Shown: in pieces, positions 21,427 to 33,290 of the stretch
Layout: the number at the start of each line of letters is the position of its first letter
How positions within the stretch are numbered: the stretch's first letter is position 1
Source of the DNA: Pseudoscleropodium purum
Lineage: Eukaryota > Streptophyta > Bryopsida > Hypnales > Brachytheciaceae
Reading direction: 5' to 3'
Assembly: GCA_963969395.1 (NCBI GenBank)
Contig: OZ017795.1
Coordinates: forward strand, 35,135,063 to 35,199,062
Length of the DNA: 64,000 bases
Made by a program: the position numbers and the translations under genes
Notes under the pieces: generated by a model
What the model was told of the DNA's origin: nothing
Database searches by the model: none
What the model saw: only the letters and a program-made list of their open reading frames with translations

Positions 21427-22224
21427 TTAATCCCTAAAAGCCTAAGGGATTTGGACAAAACACAAATGTGTTATAAAATATAAGTTCTATAACTTTTTTG
21501 AAGTTTACATCAACAAAGATAATGTGAAGTAGAAAAAGTAGAAAATATATATACAATTGAATTTTTTTTTAAATACTTTTAGATTCCCTTCAAATGAATT
21601 TTGAAGGTATAACTTCAAAAATTCACCAAAAATACAATTTCTCTCGTCAACATTTGAATTTTTTTTATTGGTCAAAATTGTGGTTTCTATTGATTTGTAA
21701 AAAAGTGCATAAGATCTAGTAATGAAAATACCAACACTTTTCCAACATAGTAAGTTTTTCAACACATTAGAATAGTTTGGGGGGGGGGGTCCAGAAGCCT
21801 GTTTCGGGCATGTTCCCTCGTAGTTGTTCCCCGCAGCGAGGGGAACGGCCTGTTGTCAAAATTTCTTTTTCATTAAAAAAAAGAAAATTAGTCTCCAAAT
21901 GCAAAAAATTTAAATTTGGTCAATGACGTGGTAGGGTCTTAGCCACTTCAAACTCCTACGTCGAACATGTTTCCTACATTCGCAGGCTGTGATAACTCGT
22001 AGGCATCCAAAGGCCCCAAAAATCTTCTAATGCTAGGCAAATCTAAATTGTTTATGTTTTTCTATTATAATTTTTTATTGATTATAGCAATCTTAGTTTC
22101 GAATACAAATATTGAAAGACAATCCAATCTTTTTTCAAGAAAAAATTGAAATTTTTTTTGCCCAAAATTCTACCTGAAGTCGGACAATGACCAAAAAATG
22201 ATCACTTAAGCACTTAGAGATTAA
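21427..22224 (+). mobile_element. J TTAA element carrying a nested K element
   Basis: The left end TTAA-TCCCTAAAAGCCTAAGG (TTAA 21427-21430) and the right end CACTTAGAGA-TTAA (TTAA 22221-22224) are the only unpaired ends of this type in the stretch. If they belong together, the body is about 790 bp, of which 266 bp is the K2 insertion, leaving about 524 bp. The right TTAA is shared with the left end of A5. No second J copy was found, so the pairing is tentative. Confidence 0.4.
21766..22031. mobile_element. K MITE-like element (copy K2)
   Basis: A 266-bp element matching K1 from end to end. Its left end is ATTAGAATAGTTTGGGGG with a poly-G expansion to about 21790, and its right end CCCCAAAAATCTTCTAAT. 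It shares GGTCCAGAAGCCTGTTTCGG, GGTCAATGACGTG and GCTGTGATAACTCG with K1. No open frame. Confidence 0.7.
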
Positions 22225-23151
22225 CCCCAAAAGTTCCTTGACTATGCTTTTGCTAAAAAAGCTCCAAAATTGCCATTTCTTGGACAAGTTTCAAAATTTA
22301 GAAAAAAAAACATTTGGGGACACAAAAAATTGTACAATCTTGTAGTAAACTAGTTTGAGAAGATTTGAAAAAAATTCAAAATTTTTCATCATGTAGATTG
22401 CAAGATATTAGCATTTGAAGTGACAAAAATCATTTTTTTGTCCTTGCAAAAAAACCAAGCAATTGAACTTCACAAGGTCAAATTTGTATGAAAAAATGTT
22501 CAAAATGATTGCAACTCTTTGAATTCATTCTTCAAGGCATGTTGGATGCATGCTTGAAAAATTTCAGATCATTAGGAATTGTACAACATATAGGAAAAAA
22601 ATAGTAAGTAGTAGTAGAGAATGATTCAAAATACTAAATTATTAAGAATTGAAATATGGAATTGAAAAATGTCAATCCAAATGGTTGAAATTTTTTAATA
22701 AACAATTCACATCCTAAGATTTTATTTTTTTCAAAAATAGTGAAAATTAGATAAGATAAAGGATTTCAAAGTTTATTTTAGAGTAGAGAATCCATAATTG
22801 CCCACAAAAAAAAAAATCCTCATAATTTTTGACTTGTTGATCAAAATGGAATGATTCAAAGCTTTCCTTGTATATATAAGTCTTAAAAAAGAATTTCAAA
22901 TTTTGATTGTTGAAAAAAATGGTTTTTTTCAGATATACCCAGACTACTCAAGTTGAGAAACAAATTACATATTAGGCTATAACTTTTGACTCCTATTTCC
23001 AAATGTCATGAAATTTGTTGCATATGAAAGATATTCTCCATTTACACCTTCTATTAAAATTTCAGCCTTAAATATGCAAATTTTTGGTCACAATGACTTG
23101 CCCAAAATTTCAATACAGCCAAAAAACACAGTCTGGTCCTTTAGGGGTTAA
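22221..23151 (+). mobile_element. Family A TTAA element (copy A5)
   Basis: The body of about 923 bp is flanked by TTAA at 22221-22224 and 23148-23151. It begins CCCCAAAAGTTCCTTGAC and ends CTGGTCCTTTAGGGG. The A blocks are present in order: AATCTTGTAGTAAAC, CATGTAGATTGCAAGATATT, TTGTACAACATATAGG, AATGGAATGATTCAAAGC. No coding capacity. Confidence 0.72.
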
Positions 23152-24659
23152 GCTTACTAGCAGTTGGACATACCCTGGTTGAACTTGTATTTCCTCTTCT
23201 TTTAATACGCATGGTTACTTTTTGAAAGAGAAGAAGAAAAAATCAAGACAATAGTTGGCATTGGAAGTGTAGTTACAAAATCATTTTCTTCTTATACCAT
23301 ACACATAGATCAATTTCGACACCTTGCTGTGGAAGTAGTTTAGTTTTGGAGGTTTGACAATTTGGTAGCTTGATTTGGATTTCTAGGCTTTTGGCACTTT
23401 GTTTGTTTTTTCTCATTTTTTGACACTCCTATTTTTAAATTGATTTTTTCTATTCATGCCTAAATATGTTCTTTTTTCTAAAAATTTTCAAGAATAATTT
23501 TGGGGATATTCAAAATTAGCAACAACAAAAAAATTTCAGATTTTCAAAAATAGTTGTATAATTTTTAAAATTGTAGACACAATCGAAATGTCCCTATTTA
23601 TTTCCAAAATTGACCTATAATACTGGTACAAATATTGTGAAAATGAGGTTATGGGTGGGTTTTCTTTTTTCTCTTTTTTAAACAAAAGGGACAAGCCCAA
23701 TGTTTAAAGAAAAAAATATATATACCACTACAACTGATGGCTAAAGGCTGAACAATCGGTTCATTATAGTTGAGGATTTAGTTGAGTATATCTTCTATAA
23801 CACACTAAGGTATTCATTCAAGATATCAAATGGATCAAGACATTCTTAATCCCTTTGTCTTTCACACTTGTAGTAAGCTCATGATAATTTACTGGGTAGG
23901 CTCTAATTAATTTGAGTATCCTAAAGGTATTCCCTTTTTTCACAAGGAGGGATTGGGATGAACTTTTGGTAGTTAAAATGCTTTGGAAGAGGCAATTTAC
24001 ACATTTTCTCCCAATTGTACATGATGAAGCTTTCAGCAAGTATTAGTGAAATAAAATTGAATCCTTCATTTTTATACTATGTTGTTGTTCATGAAGTATA
24101 AGTTCACCCAAGAGTATTTGTATGGATGACAAATGATAGGATTAAGGTGAGTTACAACTAGTCCATATACCTAATAAAATCAACCAATTTTCATTTATTG
24201 GATATTCAAGGGCAAGAGATGTTTTAGCCATGTATACAAAGGATGCTTTGATGCACAACTTGTGTATGAAGAAATTTCATTCTATGTGTGAACTTTTTAC
24301 ATATCCCTCACTAGTAGAAATATGGTCCACGGAGATTAAGCTTTAAGATTTGCACTTAGCCAAACTCATCGTTTATGATGAGTTTGAACAAATGCGAGTT
24401 TTAGAACTTAGTATACATATTATTGTATAACCAAGTAATAGTCGTCCCCATCCCTTTTTTCGGGGGGGAAATTTCACCACTTTTGACAAAAAGGAACAAA
24501 TATCTTAATGTTCCTCCAAAGTGAATGCAATGGCATGCTCCTAAGAACACATGTTCTACATTTAAAACAAAAGCATTGGTCGTCCCCATGCTAAGAAGGT
24601 ATCATACTTCCCTAGATGCCTATGAAGGACTCCTTAATAAATTCAAAGATTGGGGTTGA
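23152..24659. other. AT-rich sequence, nothing firmly recognised
   Basis: No TTAA element ends and no domain-bearing frame. A segment at about 24060-24135, read on the minus strand, has a faint D-like block (TTTGTCATCCATA). A short G run occurs at 24464-24471. Confidence 0.3.
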
Positions 24660-25235
24660 CTAAGGACAATTTTGTTCATTGTTGGGAGTCGCTTTTTTGC
24701 ATTCTTGCTAAAGCGACCCATACCTCATCAGTAAACAATGTTATGATACATAGAGTATGCTTGTACTAGTGCCTAGCCCCCATGGTCCAAAGATTGCCCT
24801 GCCTCTTTGCGGTTGAGCAAGCAGGCCCTTTTCCAATGGCCTACGCACACACTCCGAAAGTACGCCCCCTCCAAAAGATGACCCAAGCTATGTCTGTATG
24901 AACATGGATGTGATCCGTGATTTTTGTCCAGCCAGAGATCTTCTCAGTTGGGAGAGGTGAGTCAGTCTTGCCATTGAAATATCTAAGCTTAAGTTAAGGT
25001 TAGGTTGCATTGTTTTGGGTGTTTCACTCCCCTCCAGACCATCCCACCTGTGGCTGCCGAGCTTTGTACTTTTACCTCATTTGCAATGAAATTCCATTTC
25101 ATTCCTGTTATAAAAAAAACAAAAAACAAAAAACCCACTTTGGTTGCATCCTCTGTCTTCATTCTACATGCAAACTATCTTAGGGTTTGTATGTTAATAA
25201 TTATCAGCAATGCAATGAACTCCACTAACTAATAA
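24660..25235. other. Low-repeat, GC-richer patch
   Basis: It shows no TTAA elements and no repeats within this window. The short open frame at 25005-25232 has no recognisable domain. It may be single-copy DNA. Confidence 0.3.
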
Positions 25236-25495
25236 GAGCATTCCCACCCGTCCTCCAAAACGGATGACCTCTCTCTTGCGGCCTCCAAAATCGCCCCACC
25301 TGACCTCCAAAACATGAAGAGAAAACGTTACAAACCCTCCCACAAAAGCCCCCAATGAACCCCTCCCGTGAAACCCTGAGGCTTTCTGCACTCCAGGCCG
25401 GCCCATGGGTGAGGCGCCTCAGTTGCCAGGGCGGATGGCCTCCCTCACTGCCCGCCCAAGCCCGCCTGCAAAATGCAGGACGGGTGGGCATGCTC
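25236..25495. mobile_element. GC-rich 260-bp MITE with 19-bp inverted ends
   Basis: The left end is GAGCATTCCCACCCGTCCT and the right end, read inward, GAGCATGCCCACCCGTCCT: 19 bp with one mismatch. The interior is GC-rich and lacks a real gene. Frames on both strands overlap and are probably incidental. The GAGCAT(C/T)CC-type ends recall plant MITEs of the hAT or Mutator kind, but I see no clear 8- or 9-bp target duplication. Confidence 0.65.
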
Positions 25496-26049
25496 CACAG
25501 CAGAGACATAAGGAAAGCCTTGGCTGACCCATGGCATTGACCTGCAGTAGAGAAAGTGAGAACCTTCATCCAATGGGACTCCACTGGAGTAGAGTACCAC
25601 TGAGCTGACCTCTGTTTTTGTTTTTTTGGGGGGGGGTCTCAACTCCCAAGCACTGAGCTGACCTCTGGTTTTTCAGTAGTGGGAGGAGCATGCAGGCAGA
25701 GAGGCTGAGCAGAAGGTCATGGTGCAAAATTTGAAGGGCAGGTGTCAGAGAAGAGGAATCGCGGTGGGATTTCACTGCCTGCAAGCAAGTGCACTGCCGC
25801 CGGGCTGCGCCACTACGAACTTTAACTTATGTTACAACAACAACAAAATCGTCTCATGATGACTTAATTAACTTAGCACTAATTAATCCAATAAATAAGC
25901 TTAGGAACTGAGCATGCCACCCACTGTGGATGGACGATTTCAGTGGAATTGGCACCAGTCATGCATGAGTGGATGGTCGGGAACTAGTGTACATGAACTC
26001 ATAGTAGTGTGAACTGTGTAGTGCTGTTTTCAGTCCATAAAAAAAAAAA
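25496..26049. other. Low-repeat, GC-richer patch
   Basis: Two near-identical 19-bp phrases around CACTGAGCTGACCTCTG occur at about 25599 and 25651, a short local duplication. No gene is recognised. Confidence 0.35.
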
Positions 26050-27350
26050 GAGCATCTCCACTGCTGCACTTCAAGTATGGTGTGCGGGAACCTCTTGGGG
26101 AGGGGCTCCTCAATCGAAGCTTTTGGGTGGGCAAAGCTTTGGACCTCCACTATTGTACTTTCAACATGGCTTGCTTGAACTTCTTTAGGAGGGACCTCAA
26201 TCAAAACTTGGGTGGGCAAAGTTCTTGACCTCCTCTATTGTACTCCAAGTATGGTTACACTTGAACCTCTATGGGAGGGTTCCTTGATCAAAACTTGGGT
26301 GGGCAAAGCTCTTGACTTATATTGTTGTACTTTAACCTTTGAATGATTTGTATTACATTTTCACCAAAATTGCTCCAAAATTTGTCATTTTTAGTACAAG
26401 TACCAAATTTTAAAAATAAAAATAAATTGACACATGTAACCATAGGATCTTGTGGTATGCTAGTTTGGAAAGATGTGCAAAAAAAAATTCAGAAAATTAC
26501 ACCATGTAGATTGCAAGACATTAGCATTTGAAGTGACAAAAATCCTTCTTTTAGCCTTGCAAAAAATTGGACAGCTTCTCTTCATAAGGTCACATTTGTA
26601 TGAAAAAATGTCCAAAACAGTGGTTACTCTTTGAATTCATTCTTCAAGTCAAGTTGACTACACGCTTGAAAATTTTCAGATCATTTGGAATTATTTAGCA
26701 TATAGGAAAAAAATAGTAAATAGAAAGAAATAGAGAATGATTCAAAATACAAATTTGTTAAAAATTTATTTATGGAATTAAAAAATGCCAATCCAATGGT
26801 CCTAATGTTGTAATAAACAATCTACACCTAATGTTTTTTAATTTTTTTTCCAAAAATATTGAAAGTTGAGTTAAATAAAAGACTTCAAAGTTTATCTCAA
26901 AGTAGAGATTCAATAATGACCCACAAACTCCTACAAACTAAAATCCTTTACAACTTTTGACTTATTGATCAAAATGGAATGATTCAAAACTTTCAAAGTA
27001 TACATAAATGTAGAGAACCAGTTTCAAGTTTTAGTTTCTTAAAAAAATGATTTTTAAGGAAGTTTTTTTGTTGCCCAAACTACCTACTAAGCAATGGAAA
27101 GTACATATCATACAATAACTTTTAACCATGTAGTTAAAAGTTATGAAAATTATTGGGCCTTAAAGCTACTCCTTGAGAACATGTTATGTTAAAATTTCAA
27201 TGAAAATAAAATGAAAACTCCATTTATAGTGAACTACCAAAAATTACTATATTGCAAAAAATACAGTTTAAACACTTAAGGGTTAAGTATGGCTTGCTTG
27301 AACTTTTGTTGGATAACTCTTTAGTCAAAGCTTGGGTGGGCAAAGCTACT
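26050..27350 (+). repeat. Tandem array of about 86-bp units, split by an A element
   Basis: Four diverged units share TTGTACTT-CAAGTATGG, a GGGAGGG-like middle and AAACTTGGGTGGGCAAAGCT. Unit starts are near 26050, 26145, 26230 and 26317. The fourth is split at its TTAA by element A6 and resumes at 27287, ending near 27350. The first unit begins GAGCATCTCCACTGC, a phrase seen at the ends of many plant MITEs. Confidence 0.65.
26332..27286 (+). mobile_element. Family A TTAA element with a readable empty site (copy A6)
   Basis: The body of about 947 bp lies between TTAA at 26332-26335 and TTAA at 27283-27286. Its ends are CCTTTGAATG and CACTTAAGGG. It sits within one unit of a tandem array. The other units read GTACTTTCAACATGG, GTACTCCAAGTATGG and CACTTCAAGTATGG at the equivalent place, so the pre-insertion site was GTACTTTAAGTATGG and TTAA was duplicated with no other gain or loss. 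Confidence 0.8.
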
Positions 27351-28956
27351 ACCCACCACCATGGCCCTCCAAATCTTTTCTCTCTATATGGCTATATTGA
27401 GTTCTTCTAACACTTCCATATATCTACTCTCATTGTCTTTTTGCATGTCGAATAGAAAATAGCTTTAATTTCAAGAATCTTTCAAATGAAGACGTACAAG
27501 TTGGGTGCAATGAGAATGTTGAGAGGCCCTTGATCTTGGCATGTTGAAGTTAAGGCTAGATTTGAAGTATCCATTTTTTTTGTTTTTTTTAAGAGCAAGC
27601 TTCTCATGGGATGTTTTACAAAGCTTGTAGTCTTAGACATGCCAAAAACTCATGAAGACATGATTGGTGTGTCTCAATAGAGATGCTATAAGGTGAATGA
27701 GCCCATTGTGGATACAATGAGAACAAGTCAAATCTAGACAAAAATAGTATTGATGACATACATTTAAAGCTCCCAAATATACAAAACCAAATGGTTTGCT
27801 CACAATAGATTTGCCCATGCCTTCGTTGACAATGGTTTTGTTGACCTTACTACTCATAGTAAGTTAAGCAATTTACCGCTACATATTAGTGGTGCACATT
27901 TCAAAATGTACTCTACTAGTATATGGTGGCTTAAATAGGCTTCAACTAAATTGTGACAAAAATATAATCTTAATAGAATTTCAAACTTGTTGTTGGTTAG
28001 CTTGAATTTCTCACTTTTTCATCAAAAATCTAAAATGTAAATCTCAAAGAAAATCATATTGATTTAAAGGATTTTTAGCCTAATCTTTGAATCCTAATCC
28101 TCAAAAAATCAAGAGTTTAAAAAACATGATTTTCTTATTCTTTTTTAAAGTGCATTTCATGCAAATTACAAGTTGGAAATTCTTTCAATTTTTTTGAAGA
28201 AGTTCATGAATTCATTGTGTGAAAAGAGAGTGAATTTTCTAATAAAGATATTATTGCAATAATGGATGTTTGGGGGCAAAATTAGCACAAATCAAACATC
28301 TCATTCATTTTGGATATATGGCTTTTTTGTCTTTACAGTGCTAGATTGCACTAGAAAAAATAATTTGGCTTAAATATGACAATAAACCATGAAGTTTTTC
28401 ATTGTAAAACTTCAAATTAAAAAAATCTTTGATGAAATCATCAAATTGTAGATGAAAACAAAATTATGGATATGTGGTATTACTAATGTGATACTTTCTA
28501 TCCAATGCGTGGATGAATTTTAAAATTTGGAGCACTACTATATCATTTTATATTGCAACTTGGCACTTCATAAAAAATGAAAAAAAACCTTGTTTGGGTA
28601 TACAATGGAATTTTGTGTATTATAATGTACAATTACCTAATAAATAACTGTAACAATCTTAAAGTCTAGTACAAAATAAATTGTACAATGGATGAAAATG
28701 AGACTTTAAAAACATTGTGGCAATAATGTGGAGGGTCATCATTACAGTTTGGAATTATTTTACACTTTTACTTTTAAAATTTTTTTATCTTCTTCTGATA
28801 GGTTTGAAGGGGCCCCATTTTTTTATTTTTTTAGGAAATTGGGCATTTCATTGGCTAAAAATTACTGCTTAGCAATATGTTAATAGGGAAAAAAAAGTAT
28901 TGCTTAGTAAGTACAAAGTAGTTGATAATCTCCTCCTAAGAATTGACCCCTCCCTT
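27351..28956. other. AT-rich sequence, nothing recognised
   Basis: No TTAA element pair, no domain-bearing frame and no RNA gene was seen. The largest open frame (27633-27857, minus) is unremarkable. Confidence 0.35.
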
Positions 28957-29601
28957 TTAACCCCTAACTACGTGAGGCACCAAAATTTGGTGTTTGCTAA
29001 ACTTTGAAGTTAAATAAAATCTAACCAAGCTACTATTTTAGTAGTTTATATTTTGAAAAAGTCTCCTTGAAGTTTAGTTTTAGTATCAAAAATCCAATCT
29101 TAAAAGTAAAGAATAGTGATTTTTCTATTCAAGATTTTGTGCAAGGGTATCCATTGCAATCTTGACTTCCCGTAGTATTGAGAGCTCTTGGAAATGAGCC
29201 TCAAATACACTAGATCTTAGAGAGAAAATCATATTCAAAATTCATTTAAAAAAATTGTAAAATAGATTTTAAGAAGCTATAAATTGATCAGGGTTATACA
29301 TATTAGGTCCTTTCACCTTATATTTTTTTGGTTACCAAATTTTTAGATTTGACTTGTGTATTGAAAGATTTCACATCACTTTTACAATTTTAACACCCTT
29401 GTGGTCAAACATTATAATCTTTCACTCCATAAGTGATATTGTTGTGTTTTCTTTTCCTATGAGATCTCTGGCATGTCTAGTTTGAGTTTGTTCAATTACA
29501 ATTAAAAAAAATTGATACAACTTATCAAAATGTTAACTTTTTGTTCAATTTAGAGCAAATTTCAAGAAGCTCAAAACAAGCCTTAGGCATTTAGGGGTTA
29601 A
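28957..29601 (+). mobile_element. Family B TTAA element (copy B2)
   Basis: TTAA flanks at 28957-28960 and 29598-29601 enclose a body of about 637 bp. It begins CCCCTAACTACGTGAGGCAC and ends AGGCATTTAGGGG. It aligns with B1 throughout (AAACTTTGAAG, TGCAAGGGTATCCATTGCAA, AGTGATATTGTTGTGTTTTC). Non-coding. Confidence 0.74.
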
Positions 29602-29760
29602 TTTGCATGAAGGGTTCAGCGCATGCAGAAACTGGAATAATTGTGAGCTACATCAGAGCCTAATTGCCTATGATGTAGGGATTGCAAATTTGCATCATTT
29701 ATTTAGTCAACTTGCTTTCTGGGGAAAAGGTTAATCAAATGGCCTGATTTTGGGGGCTGC

Positions 29761-30316
29761 TTAACCCCCAAAGGGAGTCACTACCCATTAGGGCGGGGGG
29801 GCTTTAGGTGCCCAAGTGGCGTACTTGCCAGTTAACCGGAATTAAAAAATTGTTAAGTAGAAATAAATACATTAGGAAGGGAAAATAAATAAATCATTGA
29901 CAGTTGTAAAATAGAATTGAAACATATCAATCCTAATGATGAGATTTTTTGTAGCAAGTAATTTACAGTCTAGAGAGAACCTTTTCATTTTGAAAAATTG
30001 TGAAAATTGAGTTGAAAAGCTTCACAACTTCGACATCACTATTTCAAATTGAATGAATAAAAGCATTCCATGTAAACATAAATGTGTTCTATGGGAATCT
30101 TTAATTTTTTGTTACTCAAGTTGAGCATTTTGAACTTAAGAAGGCATGACTTCTCCTTTCAGATACCAATTGAAATTAAATAAAATAACCAAAAAGATAA
30201 AACACTTTCTTACTATCAAATAAAGTTTCGAAAAAACTTTGTAAGATTTGACATCATAGGAACTTGCTTAAAAATCTAAAAAACCCTTTTGAACCCTTTT
30301 AACCTTTAGGGGTTAA
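29761..30316 (+). mobile_element. Family C TTAA element, left part replaced or deleted (copy C5)
   Basis: The left end is TTAA-CCCCCAAAGGGAGTC (TTAA 29761-29764) and the right end CCTTTAGGGG-TTAA (TTAA 30313-30316). From about 29850 it follows the C right half (AAATTGTTAAGTAGAAATAA; CCTAATGATGAGATT). The first 85 bp are G/C-rich with a poly-G run and do not match C. It is shorter than C2 (body about 548 bp) and is an internal-deletion or rearranged derivative. Confidence 0.55.
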
Positions 30317-31410
30317 AATAATTTTGTATAAAACTAATAATCACATAATAAAATGTTTCATTTGGTGTTATAAGCAAAGATAGCAAAAATTGCATAACTG
30401 AATTTAGGCATTCTTTTTTAGATTTAGGTTCATTTTCCTAAAAGTATCTCCAATATATGGATGCACTTTACCATTGCCTTTGGAGGCTATAATAGGAAGC
30501 TAAGGTCGTCCTTCTTGTACTCTTAGTTGTGGCAATGGCACAATATATACTAGTTTTTAATGAAGATCTAATAGTTGAAAAAATATACATTTATTTATTT
30601 TAGGACCTAACTTGTTGATAGGTAGTGCACAAAATCATTTTGCTTTGAAAATATACATACTTCTTCTTAACATGAGATACTACTCAAACATGAAGTTCCT
30701 ACATCTTCTTTGCAAACAAAATTTGAGTTATGGGGCTTTCAAGCCCAACCAAACTACCACATTGTTAAAAGCCCGAGCAATCTTTAAGAAAAACATTTTG
30801 CTCCACTTTGCAAGCTTTGTTCTTAGACATACATTTTCTTTAAACCCCCAATTTTTTTTATATGTGGCTCTTGTACTAGTCAAGAATATGATACTATGGT
30901 TACAAATTCTAAATTCTAAATAAAATTTGAATTTTGAGAATATTATTTTTTGGCAATTTCATGAGTATTTGTTATTCTCTTGCCCATGGATCTTTCTTTA
31001 GAGGTTAGGGTACATACAATGTGGTGTGAGTGCGTTTGACTTTGAATGATTGCATCTAATTAGGAAGACAAAAGATAATTGGTCCACTTACAAAAATAGT
31101 GCAAAACTAATGAAATCCTGAGTAAAATGAACAAAGAGTTCAACAAGGATATACCGAACTTCCATGTAAGGATATACCATTACTTGTGGGCAATGTAAAT
31201 TTTTTTTTCCAAAGACTAGTAAAGCTATCTACATCCATTGGTATGGATGAAATATACAAAAGTGTGATAATTCATCTATAAAAGAGCGATATTATCCCTA
31301 CTTGATTTTATAGCAACTGAACGATTTCAACCATTGGAAACATGAGAATCTATTACCAAATATTCCCTCAACAAAAATTGTTTAATTTTTGAGCAACAAA
31401 TTGCCCCCAA
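30317..31410. other. AT-rich sequence, nothing recognised
   Basis: A 103-codon open frame (30612-30923, plus) is low in complexity and has no recognised domain. No element ends were found. Confidence 0.3.
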
Positions 31411-31454
31411 ACCACCCCACCCCACCCCACCCCCTACACACACACACACACACA
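31411..31454. repeat. CCCCA and CA simple repeats
   Basis: Four CCCCA-like units run directly into a (CA) run of about ten units. Confidence 0.9.
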
Positions 31455-32089
31455 TTGTCTATGTGTATAGATTGCTACCACTCAAGGGATCTAGTGTAAG
31501 CAACCCATTTTCAATCAACCCCCATTTCCAATATGTAGGTTGTTGTATTTCCAATCACCTGTGGGTTTTATTATAGCTTACCTAGAGCACAACCAACACA
31601 AGTTACAAAAATATCATAGAAGTGTACATTAAAAGCATAGAATGATTACAATGTGTACATTGAAAGTCACAATTACCACTTTGATTTTGTAACCAGCCTA
31701 TTGTGGAAATAGAATAACCTATACAACAAGAATAGGTTTCACAAAATCTCCACAAATAAAATTCATGGTAATTGTTTTTTTGAGGGAAAAATGTAAAAAA
31801 AATTCAAACCCTTCTTTAAGTCTATTTCACTAAAACAAGGACATTTTTCCCCTCACCAAACCCATGTTGCAGAGATGCTCAATTCCTCAGCAGCAGTCGT
31901 CCTGGCTGGGCCAAACAGTTTCCATGGGACCAAACCCAAAGAATGGGGACGCAGGACCAACTCTGCTGCAGCTGCCACATTGCCACAGGGAGGGAGGGGG
32001 CTAAGCTTAGTCCATGTCTCATGGTGGTCGGAGCTGGAAGGATTAAAAATAACTAAGGTAATTCAACACTTCATTACGTCCGAATAATA
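31455..32089. other. AT-rich sequence with a small GC-richer patch
   Basis: The patch at about 31875-32040 has a 70-codon open frame rich in alanine and serine, without a recognised domain. Nothing else is seen. Confidence 0.3.
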
Positions 32090-33037
32090 TTAACCCCTCA
32101 GTGCCCAATGGGACGAAAAGTGTCTTCACAGAGTTTCAAGTCAAATTCAAAGTGTTGTAACTTTTGCATCCAACATTTGAATTCAATAAAATTTGTTGGA
32201 AAAGTTGCGCTCTCTCTTCTAGTTTATGTAGTAAAATTTTCAGATCAATACAAGCTGTATTGATTTTTTGAAATTCAGTCAAAGTTCACAAGTTCAATTT
32301 GAGTCTACCAAACTGCATTTGATGGCTGAAACTTTGGGGGGTTATATCTCCTTCATCCAATGTTCCCCTTGAAGTCTAGTTATTGTGGTAAAATTTTCAT
32401 GTAAATCCAAATTGGTTTGAATGTTTGGGAGCAATTCAAAGTTCAAAATCCCGACATTTTTGGATTACAGTGAACTTCGGCGGCTTGTTTCTTCTCCATA
32501 CAATGTTTGTTTCTAATAAATTCTTTTGGAAAAGTTGCACATACTAGTCTAGTTTGTGTGGCTAAAATTTCATATCAATCCAAGAAGTTATGAAGCATTG
32601 AGAAGCATTTTAGTAGAAGGAGGTTCAGCCTTAGATGTGTTTTCTGCAACTTTTCTTGCCTATTTTTTGACATTTGCAAGCCATTTTGCAAACATATTGA
32701 GTCAATTTATTGATATTTTTTTTCTTCAATGTGTTTTTATGCTGGTTTTGAATCACTTTATAGTTTCAAGTTTTTTCATTTGAGTAAGTTTAAAAATCAA
32801 ATTTCACCACGAAGTGTGTTGTTAGGAAAATTTCAATATCTTTTTTCAACACTAAAACATTATAATCTTTCAATCTATATGGTCAAATGACTCCAAATTT
32901 GATTCGCATCATTTACAACATGTTCACTACAAGATTGTACAATTAAGATCTTTATCACTTAGTGAAATTTACATCTACATTGCTTCAAAAGCACTGATGA
33001 TTTGGACCCAAAATGGCCTTAAGTAGTGAGGGTTTAA
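32090..33037 (+). mobile_element. Family G TTAA element (single copy)
   Basis: TTAA at 32090-32093 is followed by CCCCTCAGTGCCCAATGG. The right end reads GCCTTAAGTAGTGAGGG before TTAA at 33034-33037. Inverted ends agree as CCC(C)TCA over a short stretch. The body of about 940 bp matches A in size but not in sequence. Its interior repeats a phrase of the type AAAATTTCATATCAATCCAA three times (near 32235, 32390 and 32566), a sign of internal duplication. No coding capacity. Confidence 0.5.
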
Positions 33038-33180
33038 GCAATTGAGCAATGTTCCTATCATTAACTTAACCTTGGAATACTAAGCTTGTCACTGTGGAAT
33101 GGAAATCATCCTTTTGGGTACTATGTGAATCATTTACTAAAAAAAACCAACTAGCAGGAGTACTCTTAGGAGGTCAAATC

Positions 33181-33290
33181 AGTGTGCGAGATTTCTCCTT
33201 TTCACAAAAAATTCTAATGATGAACATATGCACTTTTGTCTTACATGGAAGGAATCTTTGTCATCCTTTAGACACTTAGTGTCCACATCA
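33181..33290 (+). repeat. D repeat, copy 4
   Basis: It shares AATTCTAATGATGAACATAT and CTTTGTCATCCTTTAGACAC with the other D copies, in the same order and spacing. No product can be assigned. Confidence 0.45.

Noticed and set aside
26050..26331. CRISPR-like or regulatory array at the 86-bp units
   Set aside because: The units are contiguous and diverge along their whole length. They are an ordinary tandem repeat.
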